Positions 6,711 through 15,336 of a DNA stretch of 54,649 nt are shown in pieces. Each line of letters starts with the position of its first letter. Position 1 is the first letter of the stretch. The notes beneath the pieces were generated by a model that had not been told where the DNA came from, ran no database searches, and saw only the letters and a list, made by a program, of their open reading frames with translations. This DNA comes from Janthinobacterium sp. TND4EL3 (GTDB lineage Bacteria > Pseudomonadota > Gammaproteobacteria > Burkholderiales > Burkholderiaceae_D): the NCBI RefSeq assembly GCF_900156175.1, contig NZ_FTMV01000024.1:1-54649 (forward strand). The letters run 5' to 3'. The translations under genes and the position numbers were made by a program.

Positions 6711-9700
6711 TCAGGCCGTGCAGTCCTGCGCCAGCCACGCCGCCAGCTGCCCGTGCGGCATGGGCCTGGCAAAGTAAAATCCCTGCAGTTCGTCGCAGCC
6801 GGCCTGGCGCAGCACTTCGGCATCGGCCGCGCTTTCCACGCCTTCGGCCGTCACCGTCAAGCCCAGGGTATGACCCAGGCCGATGATGGCCTTCGTGACG
6901 GCCAGGTTCTGCGGCGAATTGTGGATGTTCTGCACGAAGCTCATGTCGATTTTCAGCTTGTCGAGCGGGAAGCGGCACAGGTAATTCAGGCTCGAATAGC
7001 CGGTGCCGAAATCGTCGATCGACAGCGCAAAGCCCAGCGCCTTGATGGCGTGCAGGGTAGCGATGGTGTCGCCCACGTTTTCCATCAGGATCGACTCCGT
7101 CAGCTCGAATTCGATCAGGCCCGGCGCGATGGGAAATTCGCGCAGTACCTCGCGCAAGGTGGCCAGCAGGCCGCCATGTTTCAACTGGATGGCCGACAGG
7201 TTGACCGATACGCCGATATCGCCCGCACCGGCTTCGCGCCAGGCCACGTGCTGGCGGCACGCTTCGCGGATGACCCAGGCGCCGATGGGCACGATCAGGC
7301 CCGATTCCTGCGCTGCGGGGATGAAGCTGTCCGGCGCGATCAGTCCCCGTTGCGGATGCTGCCAGCGGAGCAGGCTTTCCACGCCGTTCAGGCGGCTGTT
7401 TTTCGCATCGACGCGCGGCTGGTAGTACAGCACCAGTTCGTCGCGTTCGATGGCGTGGCGCAGGTCGGATTCCAGGTGCAGCTGCTGCAACTGCTGTTCT
7501 TCCATTCGCGGCGTGAACATGCGCGCATGGTCGCGCCCCCCGCTCTTGGCCTGGTACATGGCCGTATCGGCATGGCGCATCAGGGTATCCATGTCGGCGC
7601 CGTGGTCCGGGTAGATGGCTACGCCCACGCTGCACGAGACATACAGCTCGCTGCCCTCCACCTGATGCGGCTGGCGCATGGCGGGGATGAGGCGGTCGTC
7701 GAGCAGGTCGCCGATGGCGGCGGCGTCGCCGATGCCATTGAGGATGATGACGAATTCGTCGCCGCCCAGGCGGCTGACGGTGTCGCCCTCGCGCACCAGC
7801 TGCAGCAGGCGAGCCGATACCGATTGCAGCAGGGCGTCGCCCACGTGGTGGCCCAGCGCGTCGTTGACGTGCTTGAAGCGGTCGAGGTCGACGAACAGCA
7901 CCCCCACTTTTTCGCCGCTGCGGCGCGCCTGCGCGATGGCGGCCGCCAGGCGCAGCTTCGACACATGGCGGTTCGCCAGTCCCGTCAGCGCGTCGTGGTG
8001 GGCCATGTGCTCGATCTGCCGCTCGCTGGCCTTGCGTTCGCTGATGTCGAGCGAGCTGGCGATGAAGTGCGTGGTGACGCCGTCGAGGTCGCGCACGGCG
8101 TTCATCACCAGCCAGGCCGGATAGCTTTCCATCGACTTGCGCTGCACCGAGATTTCGCCCTGCCAGTAGCCGCGCCGCGCCAGCGTCTGGCGCAGGTTGT
8201 CGATTTGCTCGGGAGGGTTGTCGGGCGCCAGCAGGAAGGCCGGGCGCTTGCCGATCAGTTCCACCATGTCGTACTGCGAATGGCGGCGGAAGGCCAGGTT
8301 GACGGTAACGATGCGCATGTCGGCGTCCATCACGATCAGGCTTTCGGCCGACGCCTCGAAGACCTTGGCCCACAGTTCCAGGCGCGACTCCATCAGCTTG
8401 GTCTTGTTGATCGGCGTGAAGGTCGACAGCACGGCGCGCTGGCCCTGGTAGTCGATCAGGCGTGCCGAAATCAGGGCCCAGGTGCGTGTTCCGCCGCCGC
8501 CCCAGGAGACCTCGAATTCATCGACGGCGCCCAGGTCGCTCAAGCGCTGGAAGAAGCGTGACCGGGCTTGCGCGCTCATGCCGCCGACCCAGGGATCGAG
8601 TTCCATGCCGCCCTGCCAGCCATGCGCGGCCTGGTTTGCATGCAGCACGCGGTGGTGCGGGATCGAGGTGACCATCAGCGGGATGGGAATGGCGTCGACC
8701 AGCTCGCGCTGCGCGTCGGCCGCGCTGGCGCGTGCCACCAGGTCCTGCTGCGCCATGCGCTGGAAGTCGAGCTGCTGCAGCATGGTATTGAAGGCGCTCA
8801 CCAGGCGCCCCGTCTCATCCTCGCTGTCCCAGACGGCGCGCAGGCTATGGTCGCCCGTTTCGCGCACGTCCTGCGCCACGCGCGCCAGGCGCCGGATGGG
8901 CAGGGCGATCTGCCGCGCGACGAAAAACACCAGACCCAGTATCATCGCCAGCAGCAGCACGGCCGTGCCCAGGTGCAGCCACATGCGCGTGAAAAAGCCA
9001 TCCACGCGCAGCTGGATCAGGCGCTGCAGTTCGTTGGCCGCATCGCTCCATGCCAGGCGCAGCGCGGCGAGGGCCACCGCATTGCGGCGCAGCAGTTCCT
9101 GCATGCCGGCGGGACCGGTTCGTGCGCCGGCCAGCGCCTGGGTGCTGGCGCGAAATTGCGCCACGGCCTGCTGCAGCGCCGCGCGCGAACCGTCCAGATG
9201 CTGGCGCAGCAGCGGCGCGCTTGCGGCAAATGCTTCCGTGTAGTCGCTGTGGATGCCGCCCATGGTGGCGTCCATGCGCCCTTCGAGGATCAGGAACTGG
9301 GTCAGCATGCGCTGGCGCTGGGCGCCTTCGCTTGTCGCCAGCTGCAGCGCCAGGTCGCGCGTGCTGTTGATCACTTCCAGCAGTTCGGGAAAGCGCAGGA
9401 TCACCAGCGACATGGTGTAGTAGCTGTCCAGGTCCGGGTCGAGGATCAGGTTGGACTGGTTGCCCACGCGCGTGAGCAGTTCGCGCCCGGCCGCAAAGGC
9501 GGGCGAGGGCCCGATGCCGCCATGGGCAGCGGGCGTATCGCCGGACTGGCGCAGCAGGGCGGCGAGTTCGCCGTTCAATTCGGCGCTGCGCATGCCGCTG
9601 CCGAACTGGCGCTCGGCCAGTCCGAGCGCCGCCGCCTGCGCCTTGGCCGGCGTGTCCATGCGTGACAGCGATAGCAGCGCGTCGCGGATCACGGCGATGT

Positions 9701-9866
9701 AGGCATTGCCTGTCATTTCCTTGCGCGAAAAGTCGATGGCGATATATTTTTCGTTAATGAGGATGCCGGAGATGAAGATGACGGCAGACAGGTCCAGTAA
9801 ATAGATCAGCGCCAGTTTGCGCCCCACCGTCAGCTTGCCGATCAACCGCGAGATTCTGCCCACCAT
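6711..9866 (-). CDS. Membrane-bound PAS-GGDEF-EAL cyclic-di-GMP protein
   Basis: 1051 residues. Order: TM1 (about 19-37), a periplasmic sensor region (about 40-295), TM2 (about 297-318), HAMP (about 319-372), two PAS-like segments (about 385-485 and 500-615), GGDEF (about 625-780) and EAL (about 795-1045). The GGDEF site is intact (residues 701-705, RLGGDEFVIIL) as are LDRFKHVNDALGHHVGD and the IYPDHG segment. The EAL site reads ESLLRW (830-835) with the later EFELTES, IDDFGTGYSSL and KIDMSFV motifs, so phosphodiesterase activity is plausible. It could make and degrade c-di-GMP in response to an extracytoplasmic or redox cue. It is monocistronic; the ATG at 9866 gives a complete TM1. Confidence 0.94.
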   Translation of the reverse strand: MVGRISRLIGKLTVGRKLALIYLLDLSAVIFISGILINEKYIAIDFSRKEMTGNAYIAVIRDALLSLSRMDTPAKAQAAALGLAERQFGSGMRSAELNGELAALLRQSGDTPAAHGGIGPSPAFAAGRELLTRVGNQSNLILDPDLDSYYTMSLVILRFPELLEVINSTRDLALQLATSEGAQRQRMLTQFLILEGRMDATMGGIHSDYTEAFAASAPLLRQHLDGSRAALQQAVAQFRASTQALAGARTGPAGMQELLRRNAVALAALRLAWSDAANELQRLIQLRVDGFFTRMWLHLGTAVLLLAMILGLVFFVARQIALPIRRLARVAQDVRETGDHSLRAVWDSEDETGRLVSAFNTMLQQLDFQRMAQQDLVARASAADAQRELVDAIPIPLMVTSIPHHRVLHANQAAHGWQGGMELDPWVGGMSAQARSRFFQRLSDLGAVDEFEVSWGGGGTRTWALISARLIDYQGQRAVLSTFTPINKTKLMESRLELWAKVFEASAESLIVMDADMRIVTVNLAFRRHSQYDMVELIGKRPAFLLAPDNPPEQIDNLRQTLARRGYWQGEISVQRKSMESYPAWLVMNAVRDLDGVTTHFIASSLDISERKASERQIEHMAHHDALTGLANRHVSKLRLAAAIAQARRSGEKVGVLFVDLDRFKHVNDALGHHVGDALLQSVSARLLQLVREGDTVSRLGGDEFVIILNGIGDAAAIGDLLDDRLIPAMRQPHQVEGSELYVSCSVGVAIYPDHGADMDTLMRHADTAMYQAKSGGRDHARMFTPRMEEQQLQQLHLESDLRHAIERDELVLYYQPRVDAKNSRLNGVESLLRWQHPQRGLIAPDSFIPAAQESGLIVPIGAWVIREACRQHVAWREAGAGDIGVSVNLSAIQLKHGGLLATLREVLREFPIAPGLIEFELTESILMENVGDTIATLHAIKALGFALSIDDFGTGYSSLNYLCRFPLDKLKIDMSFVQNIHNSPQNLAVTKAIIGLGHTLGLTVTAEGVESAADAEVLRQAGCDELQGFYFARPMPHGQLAAWLAQDCTA

Positions 9867-10053
9867 GCGTACACCGCCTTCTCGTCACCCAAGTTTGTGT
9901 TTTCTTATCAGCAATTTTCATGCCTGAATTTACAAGCTTGCAAGGTGCCTGCGCAGGCGTTTTCGCCGATGCGTGCCCCACGCTGGTGCGCAGGCACGGC
10001 GGCAAAGAAAAAGGGCGGCCCGCAGGCCGCCCTTGTGCGCCATGCAGGCGCGG
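9867..10053. other. Intergenic region with nested inverted repeats
   Basis: The gap lies between cphA (ending 10054) and the GGDEF/EAL gene. It contains a perfect 10-bp inverted repeat (GTGCCTGCGC at 9945-9954, GCGCAGGCAC at 9988-9997); its left part is also within a 12-bp palindrome GCCTGCGCAGGC (9947-9958). The promoter of the GGDEF/EAL gene should lie here but is not clearly visible. Confidence 0.45.
10007..10034 (-). terminator. Rho-independent terminator of the cphA operon
   Basis: A 10-bp perfect stem (10011-10020 with 10025-10034) with a CGCA loop is followed on the minus strand by a U-rich run (complement of 10007-10012). It begins 19 nt past the stop codon of cphA. Confidence 0.85.
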
Positions 10054-12624
10054 TTACGCTTCGGCGACGCGCATGGCGATGTGCGCCAGCGCTTCTTCCA
10101 CCTGGTCGATCAGGATCAGGCACAGGTCGCCTTCGTTCAGGCGGGCCAGGGCCTTGTCGATGGCGACGAATTCGCCGTTGATTTCATCGATATGGCTGGT
10201 GCGCTTGGCGCCGTCGAGGCCCTGGCGCAGCAATGCCACCACTTCGCCGTCGGCGCGGCCGCGCTGGCACTGGTCCTGGTACAGCAGCACGTCGTCGAAG
10301 GCGGCGCCGAGGATTTCCGTCTGCTGGCGGATGTCTTCGTCGCGGCGGTCGCCGGCGCCGCTGATGACCACCGAACGGCGCTTGGCCGGCATGCTTTCCA
10401 CGGCCTGCACCAGCGCCAGGATGGCGTCCGGATTGTGGCCGTAGTCGGCGATCAGGGTGGCGCCACGATAGTCGAACACGTTGAAGCGGCCCGGCGCATT
10501 GTCGGCTTCATTGGCAAAGGTTTTCAGGCCCAGCGCGATGGTTTTCCAGTCCAGGCCCACGGCCCAGGCGGCGGCCAGCGAAGCCATGACGTTGTCGACC
10601 TGGAAGCCGATGGCGCCATTGCGCGTGATGGGCACCTGTGACAGGGCGATTTCGTGGCGTTCCTGGCCCTGCGCCGCGACCAGTTTGCCGTCTTCGACGA
10701 ACACGACGCGGTTGCCCTGCGCGCGGTGCGTGGCCATCACGGGATGCGTCTTGTCGGCCGCGAAGAAGGTCACCGTGCCGCTGCAATTCTTGGCCATGCG
10801 CGCCACGGCCGGGTCGGTGGCGTTCAGCACGGCCACGCCGCTGTCGGCCACGTTCTGCACGATCACGCGCTTCAATACCGCCAGGTCTTCCACGGTGGTG
10901 ATGTAGTTCAGTCCCAGGTGGTCGCCGGCGCCGATATTCGTTACCACGGCGACCTGGCAGCGATCAAAAGCCAGGCCTTCGCGCAGCATGCCGCCGCGCG
11001 CCGTCTCGAACACGGCCGCGTCCACGTCCGGGTGCAGCAGCACGTTGCGCGCGCTGCGCGGGCCGCTGCAGTCGCCGCTGTCGATTTGCCGGCCTTCGAT
11101 GTATACCCCATCCGTGTTCGTCATGCCGGTGCGCAGGCCCGAGGTGGTGAGCAGATGGGCGATCAGGCGCACGGTGGTGGTCTTGCCGTTGGTGCCTGTG
11201 ACGGCAACGACGGGGATGCGGCCATCGTCGCCTTCGGCGAACATGGCGGCGATGATGGCTTCGCCCACGGGGCGCGGCTTGCCGAACGAGGGCGCCAGGT
11301 GCATGCGCAAGCCCGGTGCGGCGTTCACTTCGACGATGCCGCCGTTCTGTTCTTCCAACGGTTTCAATACGCTGTCGGAGACGACGTCCACGCCGCAGAT
11401 ATCGAGGCCCACCATGTGCGCAGCGGCGACGGCGCGCGCCGCCACTTCCGGGTGCACGTCGACGGTGACGTCGGTGGCCGAGCCGCCTGTCGACAGGTTG
11501 GCGTTATTGCGCAGGATGACGCGCTGGCCCACGGGCGGCACGGAGTCGGCCACGTAGCCCTGCTTGGCCAGGCTGGCCAGGGCGATGTCGTCGAAGCGGA
11601 TCTTCGTCAGCGAAGTAGCGTGGCCGCTGCCGCGGCGCGGGTCCAGGTTGACCTGGTCGACCAGTTCGCGCACCGTGTGCTGGCCGTCGCCCACCACTTG
11701 CGGCGGGTCGCGGCGGGCCGCTGCCACCATCTTGTTGCCGATGACGAGCAAACGGAAATCGTGGCCCGGCAAATAGCGTTCGACGAGGATGTCGTCGCGG
11801 AATTCCTGCGCCGCGATGAAGCCGGCCGTCAATTGCTCGCGCGTGGTGATGTTGACGGTGACGCCCTTGCCCTGGTTGCCGTCCTTGGGTTTCACGACGA
11901 CGGGCAGGCCGATGTCGCAGGCGGCTGCCCAGGCGTCGTCCGCATCGACGACGACGCGGCCTTGCGGCACGGGCACGCCGGCCGAATCGAGCAGTTTTTT
12001 CGTCAATTCCTTGTCCTGCGCGATGGCTTCGGCAATGGCGCTGGTGCCGTCCATTTCGGCGGCCTGGATCTTGCGCTGTTTGCTGCCCCAGCCGAACGTC
12101 ACCAGACTGCCTTCGGTCAGGCGGCGGAACGGGATGTTGCGCGCCACGGCGGCGTTCACGATGGCGCCCGTCGAAGGGCCCAGGCGCACGTCTTCATCGA
12201 GTTCCTGCAACTGGTGCAGGGCGCCGGCCAGGTCGAACGGCGCGTCGTCGAGCGCGGCGCGGCACAGCTGCTGCGCCAGTTCCAGGGCCAGGCGACCGAC
12301 GGCTTCTTCCGAGTACTCGACGACGACCTGGAAGATGCCCGTTTCCAGGGTCGGCGTGGTGCGGCTGAAGGTGACGGGGCAGCCGGCTTGCGCCTGCAGG
12401 CCCAGCGCCGCCAGTTCCAGCACCTGCGCCATCGGCGCGGCGTTGTAATTGCCCAGCGGTTGCAGCGGGCTCAGTTGCGGAAAGAGTGCGCGCAGGCGGG
12501 CTTCGAAGCCGGGCAGCTGGGCGATGTCGAGTTCCTGCGTGGTGCAGGAAACAATGGCTTCCACGGCGGTGTCGTGGCTCCAGAGGTTGGGGCCCCGCAA
12601 GGCCCGTACGCGAGATACTTCCAT
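10054..12624 (-). CDS. cphA: Cyanophycin synthetase (CphA, catalytic form)
   Basis: 856 residues. Cyanophycin synthetase builds multi-L-arginyl-poly-L-aspartate from Asp and Arg with ATP, in the cytoplasm. Domains: N domain (about 1-165, with LGPSTGAIV at 148-156), ATP-grasp G domain (about 170-465: GLPVVVKPKDGNQGKGVTV, VVSDSVLKPLEEQNGGIVEVNAAPGL) that adds Asp, and a Mur-ligase-like M domain (about 470-856) that adds Arg. The M-domain P-loop GTNGKTTT (477-484) is intact, and the lid/C-terminal lobe (APGRFNVFDYRG, ADYGHNPDA, GAGDRRDEDI) is complete. The N-domain site that reads HxxEH in many CphA proteins is QVLEL here, so a primer-making hydrolase site appears lost. It is second in an operon, 67 bp after the paralog at 12692-14869, with a terminator behind it. 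Confidence 0.95.
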   Translation of the reverse strand: MEVSRVRALRGPNLWSHDTAVEAIVSCTTQELDIAQLPGFEARLRALFPQLSPLQPLGNYNAAPMAQVLELAALGLQAQAGCPVTFSRTTPTLETGIFQVVVEYSEEAVGRLALELAQQLCRAALDDAPFDLAGALHQLQELDEDVRLGPSTGAIVNAAVARNIPFRRLTEGSLVTFGWGSKQRKIQAAEMDGTSAIAEAIAQDKELTKKLLDSAGVPVPQGRVVVDADDAWAAACDIGLPVVVKPKDGNQGKGVTVNITTREQLTAGFIAAQEFRDDILVERYLPGHDFRLLVIGNKMVAAARRDPPQVVGDGQHTVRELVDQVNLDPRRGSGHATSLTKIRFDDIALASLAKQGYVADSVPPVGQRVILRNNANLSTGGSATDVTVDVHPEVAARAVAAAHMVGLDICGVDVVSDSVLKPLEEQNGGIVEVNAAPGLRMHLAPSFGKPRPVGEAIIAAMFAEGDDGRIPVVAVTGTNGKTTTVRLIAHLLTTSGLRTGMTNTDGVYIEGRQIDSGDCSGPRSARNVLLHPDVDAAVFETARGGMLREGLAFDRCQVAVVTNIGAGDHLGLNYITTVEDLAVLKRVIVQNVADSGVAVLNATDPAVARMAKNCSGTVTFFAADKTHPVMATHRAQGNRVVFVEDGKLVAAQGQERHEIALSQVPITRNGAIGFQVDNVMASLAAAWAVGLDWKTIALGLKTFANEADNAPGRFNVFDYRGATLIADYGHNPDAILALVQAVESMPAKRRSVVISGAGDRRDEDIRQQTEILGAAFDDVLLYQDQCQRGRADGEVVALLRQGLDGAKRTSHIDEINGEFVAIDKALARLNEGDLCLILIDQVEEALAHIAMRVAEA

Positions 12625-12691
12625 AATTAAACCGTAATCCTGTTGTGTTCTTGTGGGCCCGGCCGTAGCCGGGCTTGAGTGCTGCTTTGCC

Positions 12692-14869
12692 TTAGTTCCC
12701 GATGCAGCCGGGGGCCGCGTCGAAGGTACGCAAGCCGGCGCAAATGAGGTCGACGGGCAGGTTCAGGGCCCAGGCGGCGGCGGCGACTGCCAGCACGCTG
12801 TCGACATTGCCGGCGGTGGCCGGTTTCAGCAGGTCCAGGCACAGCAAGACCGTTTCGATGGCGCCTTCGGCCAGCACGATGTGGTTGCCGCGCACGAACA
12901 CGGCGCGCTGGCCGGCGGCCAGTTGCGCCGCGAGTGCCGGCAGGCCGCCGTCCTGCGCATACAAGGTCACCGTGCCGTCGCACAGATCGGCCAGTTCCAG
13001 CACTTGCGGGTGGGCCGCATGGAGCACGGCCACACCCGTCGGCACGACCACGTCCACCTGGCTGCGCACGACCTTGTACAGGCCCGCTTCATCGAGAACG
13101 TCGAAATCCTTGACGCTCTCCAAACTGCCCATGTCCGTGACAACGCCGATCTGGCACTTGTCGTAGGCCAGGCCTTCGGCCAGGATCATGCGCGGATTGC
13201 TCTCGAACAGGGCTGTCTGCACGGTGCGGTTGAGCAGCAGGCGCTGGCCCGCATCCCAGTTCACGCAATCGCTGCTGACGACGCGGCGCTGGTCCAGGTA
13301 CATGCCTTCGCTGCAGACGGCGCCCGTGTGCAGGCCCGACAGGTTGAGCAGCTTGCACAGCATGCGCACGATCAGGCTGGTGCCGCGCGTGCCCGTCACG
13401 CCGATCAGCGGAATGCGGCCCGTTTCCTCGGGCGTGAACAGGTGGTCGACGATGGCCGCGCCGACAGGGCGGGGCTGGCCCACGCCTGGCTTGATGTGCG
13501 CCAGCAGGCCGGGGCTGGCATTGACTTCGATGATGGCGCCGCGCTGTTCTTCCAGCGGACGGGTAATATCCTTCGTCACCAGGTCGATGCCGGCGATATC
13601 GAGGCCCACGACGCGGGCGGCCAGCAGGGCCGCATGCACGACGGATGGATGCACGTCGTCGGTGACGTCGATGGCCACGTTGCCGTTCGGCTGGATCAGC
13701 ACTTTCTGGCCCGCCTGCGGCACGGACAGGGCGGTCATGCCCTGGCGCTGCAGTTCGAGGATGATCTCGCCCGATTCGTGCGGCTTGACGGTACCCAAGG
13801 GGAAGTCCTCGCCTTCGCCGCGGCGCGGGTCGATATTGATCTGCGTGTTCACCAGTTCCAGCACGGTCGACACGCCGTCGCCGTCGACCCACAGCGATTC
13901 GCCCTTGGCGGCTGCGATCAGTTTGTTGCCAACGACGAGCAGGCGGTGTTCGTCGCCCGTGATGAAGCTTTCCACCAGCACGGCCGAGCTGTCGCCCTTG
14001 CGCGCGGCCAGTTCGTAGGCGGCCTTGACGTCGCTTTCCGTCATCAGGTTGAGCGACACGCCGCGGCCATGGTTGCCGTCATACGGCTTGACGACGACGG
14101 GCACGCCGATGTCCTGCGCTTCTTCCCAGGCCGCTTCGGCGCTGCGCACCAGGCTGCCTTCAGGCACGCGCACGCCGCACGATTTGAGCAGGAATTTGGT
14201 GAGGTCCTTGTCGCTGGCGATGCCTTCGGCAATGGCGCTGGTGCGGTCTGTTTCGGCCGTCCAGATGCGGCGCTGCGCGGCGCCGTGGCCCAGCTGCACC
14301 AGGTTGCCGTCGTTCAGGCGCAGCGAAGGGATGCGGCGCTCGGTGGCGGCATCGACGATGCTGGCCGTGCTCGGGCCCAGGCAGCGCGAATCGACCATGT
14401 CGCGCAGCGGCGCCAGCGCTGCTTCCAGGTCGTAGGCTTCATCGTTGATGGCGGCCATCAGCAGTTCGCGCGCGGCGGCCAGGGCGGCGCGGCCCACGTG
14501 CTCTTCGCGCGTGCGGAAGGCCATCTTGTAGACGCCACGCTGGCTGGTCGAGCGCGTCTGGCCGAAGCCCGTGCGCATGCCGGCCAGGTTTTGCAGTTCC
14601 AGCACCACATGTTCGAGGATGTGGGCCGCCCACGTGCCTTCGCGCAGGCGCTCGAAAAAGCCGCCCCGTTCGCCCACGCCGCAGCGGTGCTCGATCATGC
14701 CGGGCAGCCACGCCACCAGGCGCTCGTACAGGCCGGGCAGGGTATTGGATGGATAGTCTTCCAGTTCGCCGATGTCGACCCAGGCTTCAATCACCGGGCG
14801 ATACGTCCAGATGTTGGGGCCGCGCAAGTGGGTGACGCGGGCAAATTCGATGTTCTTCTTCTTGATCAT
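12692..14869 (-). CDS. cphA: Cyanophycin synthetase paralog, short form lacking a functional M domain
   Basis: 725 residues, first gene of the cyanophycin operon. The N domain (about 1-175) keeps GTWAAHILEHVVLELQ with an HxxEH motif at 83-87 and LGPSTASIV at 164-172. The ATP-grasp G domain is complete (IGVPVVVKPYDGNHGRGVSLNL, RPLEEQRGAIIEVNASPGL). In the Mur-like domain the P-loop position reads GTRGTSL (493-499), without the Gly-Lys-Thr needed for ATP. The protein stops at FDAAPGCIGN, aligning with APGRFN of the 856-aa enzyme, so the whole C-terminal lobe is missing. This matches the architecture described for cyanobacterial CphA2, which polymerises beta-Asp-Arg dipeptides. Either that activity or a partner/primer role with cphA is likely; which one is not decided by sequence. 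The start codon has only a weak ribosome-binding site. Confidence 0.92.
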   Translation of the reverse strand: MIKKKNIEFARVTHLRGPNIWTYRPVIEAWVDIGELEDYPSNTLPGLYERLVAWLPGMIEHRCGVGERGGFFERLREGTWAAHILEHVVLELQNLAGMRTGFGQTRSTSQRGVYKMAFRTREEHVGRAALAAARELLMAAINDEAYDLEAALAPLRDMVDSRCLGPSTASIVDAATERRIPSLRLNDGNLVQLGHGAAQRRIWTAETDRTSAIAEGIASDKDLTKFLLKSCGVRVPEGSLVRSAEAAWEEAQDIGVPVVVKPYDGNHGRGVSLNLMTESDVKAAYELAARKGDSSAVLVESFITGDEHRLLVVGNKLIAAAKGESLWVDGDGVSTVLELVNTQINIDPRRGEGEDFPLGTVKPHESGEIILELQRQGMTALSVPQAGQKVLIQPNGNVAIDVTDDVHPSVVHAALLAARVVGLDIAGIDLVTKDITRPLEEQRGAIIEVNASPGLLAHIKPGVGQPRPVGAAIVDHLFTPEETGRIPLIGVTGTRGTSLIVRMLCKLLNLSGLHTGAVCSEGMYLDQRRVVSSDCVNWDAGQRLLLNRTVQTALFESNPRMILAEGLAYDKCQIGVVTDMGSLESVKDFDVLDEAGLYKVVRSQVDVVVPTGVAVLHAAHPQVLELADLCDGTVTLYAQDGGLPALAAQLAAGQRAVFVRGNHIVLAEGAIETVLLCLDLLKPATAGNVDSVLAVAAAAWALNLPVDLICAGLRTFDAAPGCIGN

Positions 14870-15336
14870 GTAAGTGGTTTCTTGATAACAAGCCAGGCGT
14901 CTGGGCGCCAGATACTTTATGTTGGCTCTACAGAGTCTTTTCAGGCTCGTGCTTGGTTCTTTATCCCGGGTATGCGCAGTGTGCCACTTTTAGCGGCCTC
15001 TTGTCGCGTTTGCTTCTCGTATTCTGCTGGTGTTGTCATTCTAATTGTTACTAATTGTTGCCATACTTGTTATAAAGTTACCGACTCCAGGCCAAGCTGG
15101 AGCATTTGCGCAACAGCGGGCTGTTGTATACTTGCCTGCGTACGATGAGCGCGCATTTTTTTGCGCCGTTTTGCCATCATTCATTACCGGCAGGCATCCA
15201 TTCGATACAATACAGGAAATTGCCACTGGTGCATCCACCTCGCCATCGCGCAGTACATAAACATTGATCGGGCGTCTGCCCCATCCCCCAAATCCCGCCC
15301 TGAAGGGCTTGGCCTCGAGCCGGAGTATGCTTTACG
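14870..15336. other. Divergent regulatory region of the cyanophycin island
   Basis: The 467-bp gap separates the cphA operon (leftward) from the ABC transporter operon (rightward). It contains an AT-rich block (about 15030-15080) with a tandem decamer CTAATTGTTA-CTAATTGTTG at 15041-15060, and an inverted repeat CAACAG-CGGG-CTGTTG at 15111-15126 directly followed by TATACT at 15127-15132. No convincing gene is seen; short frames here have no ribosome-binding site or family resemblance. Confidence 0.5.
15106..15132 (+). promoter_or_regulatory. Possible promoter with internal CAACAG/CTGTTG inverted repeat
   Basis: TTGCGC (15106-15111) and TATACT (15127-15132) are separated by 15 bp. The spacer contains the inverted repeat at 15111-15126. 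The short spacing makes it a poor unaided sigma-70 promoter, which would fit regulator-dependent expression of the ABC transporter operon starting at 15337. Confidence 0.3.

Noticed and set aside
10654..12630. Long plus-strand open frame (658 codons) opposite cphA
   Set aside because: Composition is His/Gly/Ala/Val-rich without family features; the minus strand encodes an unambiguous cyanophycin synthetase.
12653..15148. Plus-strand open frame of 831 codons opposite the short cyanophycin synthetase
   Set aside because: Antisense shadow produced by high GC at third positions; it has no ribosome-binding site or domain.
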